64,000 nucleotides of DNA from Hericium rajendrae (lineage: Eukaryota > Basidiomycota > Agaricomycetes > Russulales > Hericiaceae), in contig CM065883.1 of the NCBI GenBank assembly GCA_033439255.1, positions 2,976,001-3,040,000 on the forward strand. Direction: 5' to 3'. Below, piece by piece: positions 63,381 through 64,000 of this stretch. A program made the translations under genes and the position numbers. The notes under the pieces are model-generated. The model worked only from the letters and a program-made list of their open reading frames with translations. It was not told the origin of the DNA and made no database searches. Position 1 is the first letter of the stretch, and each line of letters begins with the position of its first letter.

Positions 63381-64000
63381 ATGCAAGATGCAATAGACCA
63401 CGCAGTTCCTTCCTCGGATGCACTGCCGCCACGACGGCCCCCAAACAGGACCATCACCACCCTCGATCCAGCGCGTCTTCACTCTGGGTGCTTCGTGGAC
63501 ATCTCAGGCGTTGCCGAGGCCAACATCTACGCGGCCTTCCCGGGCCAGGACTCCTACCCGGAATCCCATCCCCTCATCTACTACGAGAGACACCACAAAC
63601 GCGGCACCGCCGAGGCCGAGTACGACCGCATCGCGTTCCCGCCCGGCACGCACGGCTTCCTCTACTTCCACGCCAACCCGCAGCACGCGCAGATCCGCTT
63701 CCGCGTGACGCCGGACAGCGACCCGGCGAGCTTCGCGCGCGGGCACGACCTCCTCTACGACAAGGGCTACGTGTGGTACCTCTCCGTCGCGGCCATCGCC
63801 GCGCGCGCGCCGACCGATGCGCTGCTACGCACGCTGCTCCGCGACGGCCTGCTCGACGCGCAGCTCGTCGCGGAGCTGCGCGATTCGGCGAAAATTCATC
63901 GCGTGCGGCTCAGGCGCGCCATCGGCAGCTTGTGCGAGCCGTTCGTGATCAGCTTTGCGACGTACCAGCATCGGATCACAGTCGTGGGGGACGAATACCC
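63381..64000 (+). CDS. Unknown protein (partial), paralogue of the gene at 2,263-2,985
   Basis: Open to the end of the window, so truncated at its 3' end. I chose ATG 63,381 because it places the start as in the left paralogue; ATG 63,135 in the same frame is possible. Shared motifs with the left gene include TITTLDPARL, CFVDIS, FPPGTHGFLYF, IRFRV, DSDPASFARGHDLL and YDKGYVWYLSVAAIAARA. Third-position GC is very high, higher than in the left copy. Function unknown. Confidence 0.7.
   Translation, partial: MQDAIDHAVPSSDALPPRRPPNRTITTLDPARLHSGCFVDISGVAEANIYAAFPGQDSYPESHPLIYYERHHKRGTAEAEYDRIAFPPGTHGFLYFHANPQHAQIRFRVTPDSDPASFARGHDLLYDKGYVWYLSVAAIAARAPTDALLRTLLRDGLLDAQLVAELRDSAKIHRVRLRRAIGSLCEPFVISFATYQHRITVVGDEY

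Overview
The window looks like a piece of an Agaricomycete (mushroom or polypore) nuclear genome. The evidence is the many introns of about 50 nt with GT(G/A)NGT donors, CxC2-type KDZ transposases, a TET/JBP dioxygenase carried on a transposon, a Ty3 chromovirus, and basidiomycete-type unknown proteins. No bacterial features were seen.

Most of the window (about 7-61 kb) is one minus-strand host-type gene blown apart by nested mobile elements. The gene encodes a DUF6729-like protein. It starts at 61,232 and ends at 7,191. It is split twice: by KDZ element E3 (24,131-60,053, 8-bp target duplication matching 7/8) and by a 13.4-kb TET-KDZ element, copy 1 (8,946-22,322). E3 has itself been hit three times: by a young Ty3 element in a coding exon (30,800-37,901, TSD ACCGG, LTRs differing at one base), by a hAT element inside an intron (39,520-43,238, TSD GTTCATCA), and by TET-KDZ copy 2 in its GC-rich subterminal repeat (46,107-59,482).

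The TET-KDZ element is the most interesting object. It carries four genes in the order A (minus), B (plus), TET (plus), KDZ transposase (plus). A is a 1,033-residue Trp-rich/disordered protein of unknown function. B carries three RNase H1 N-terminal (RNA:DNA hybrid-binding, viroplasmin-like) domains. TET is a TET/JBP 5mC oxidase with intact H-x-D...H...R residues. E3, though strongly diverged, keeps homologues of A, B and KDZ in the same order and lacks TET. The two TET-KDZ copies differ at about 77 bases; about 73 of these are C/T or G/A changes at CpG sites, the mark of cytosine methylation followed by deamination. Each copy has broken genes that the other retains.

Flanking this block are an F-box/LRR-type gene (4.1-5.9 kb) whose C-terminus is supplied by a MITE, a 255-residue unknown protein (61.7-62.5 kb), and two inverted paralogues of an unknown protein, at 2.3-3.0 kb and at the right edge (63.4 kb to the end, truncated). 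All calls are by eye; no database search was run.
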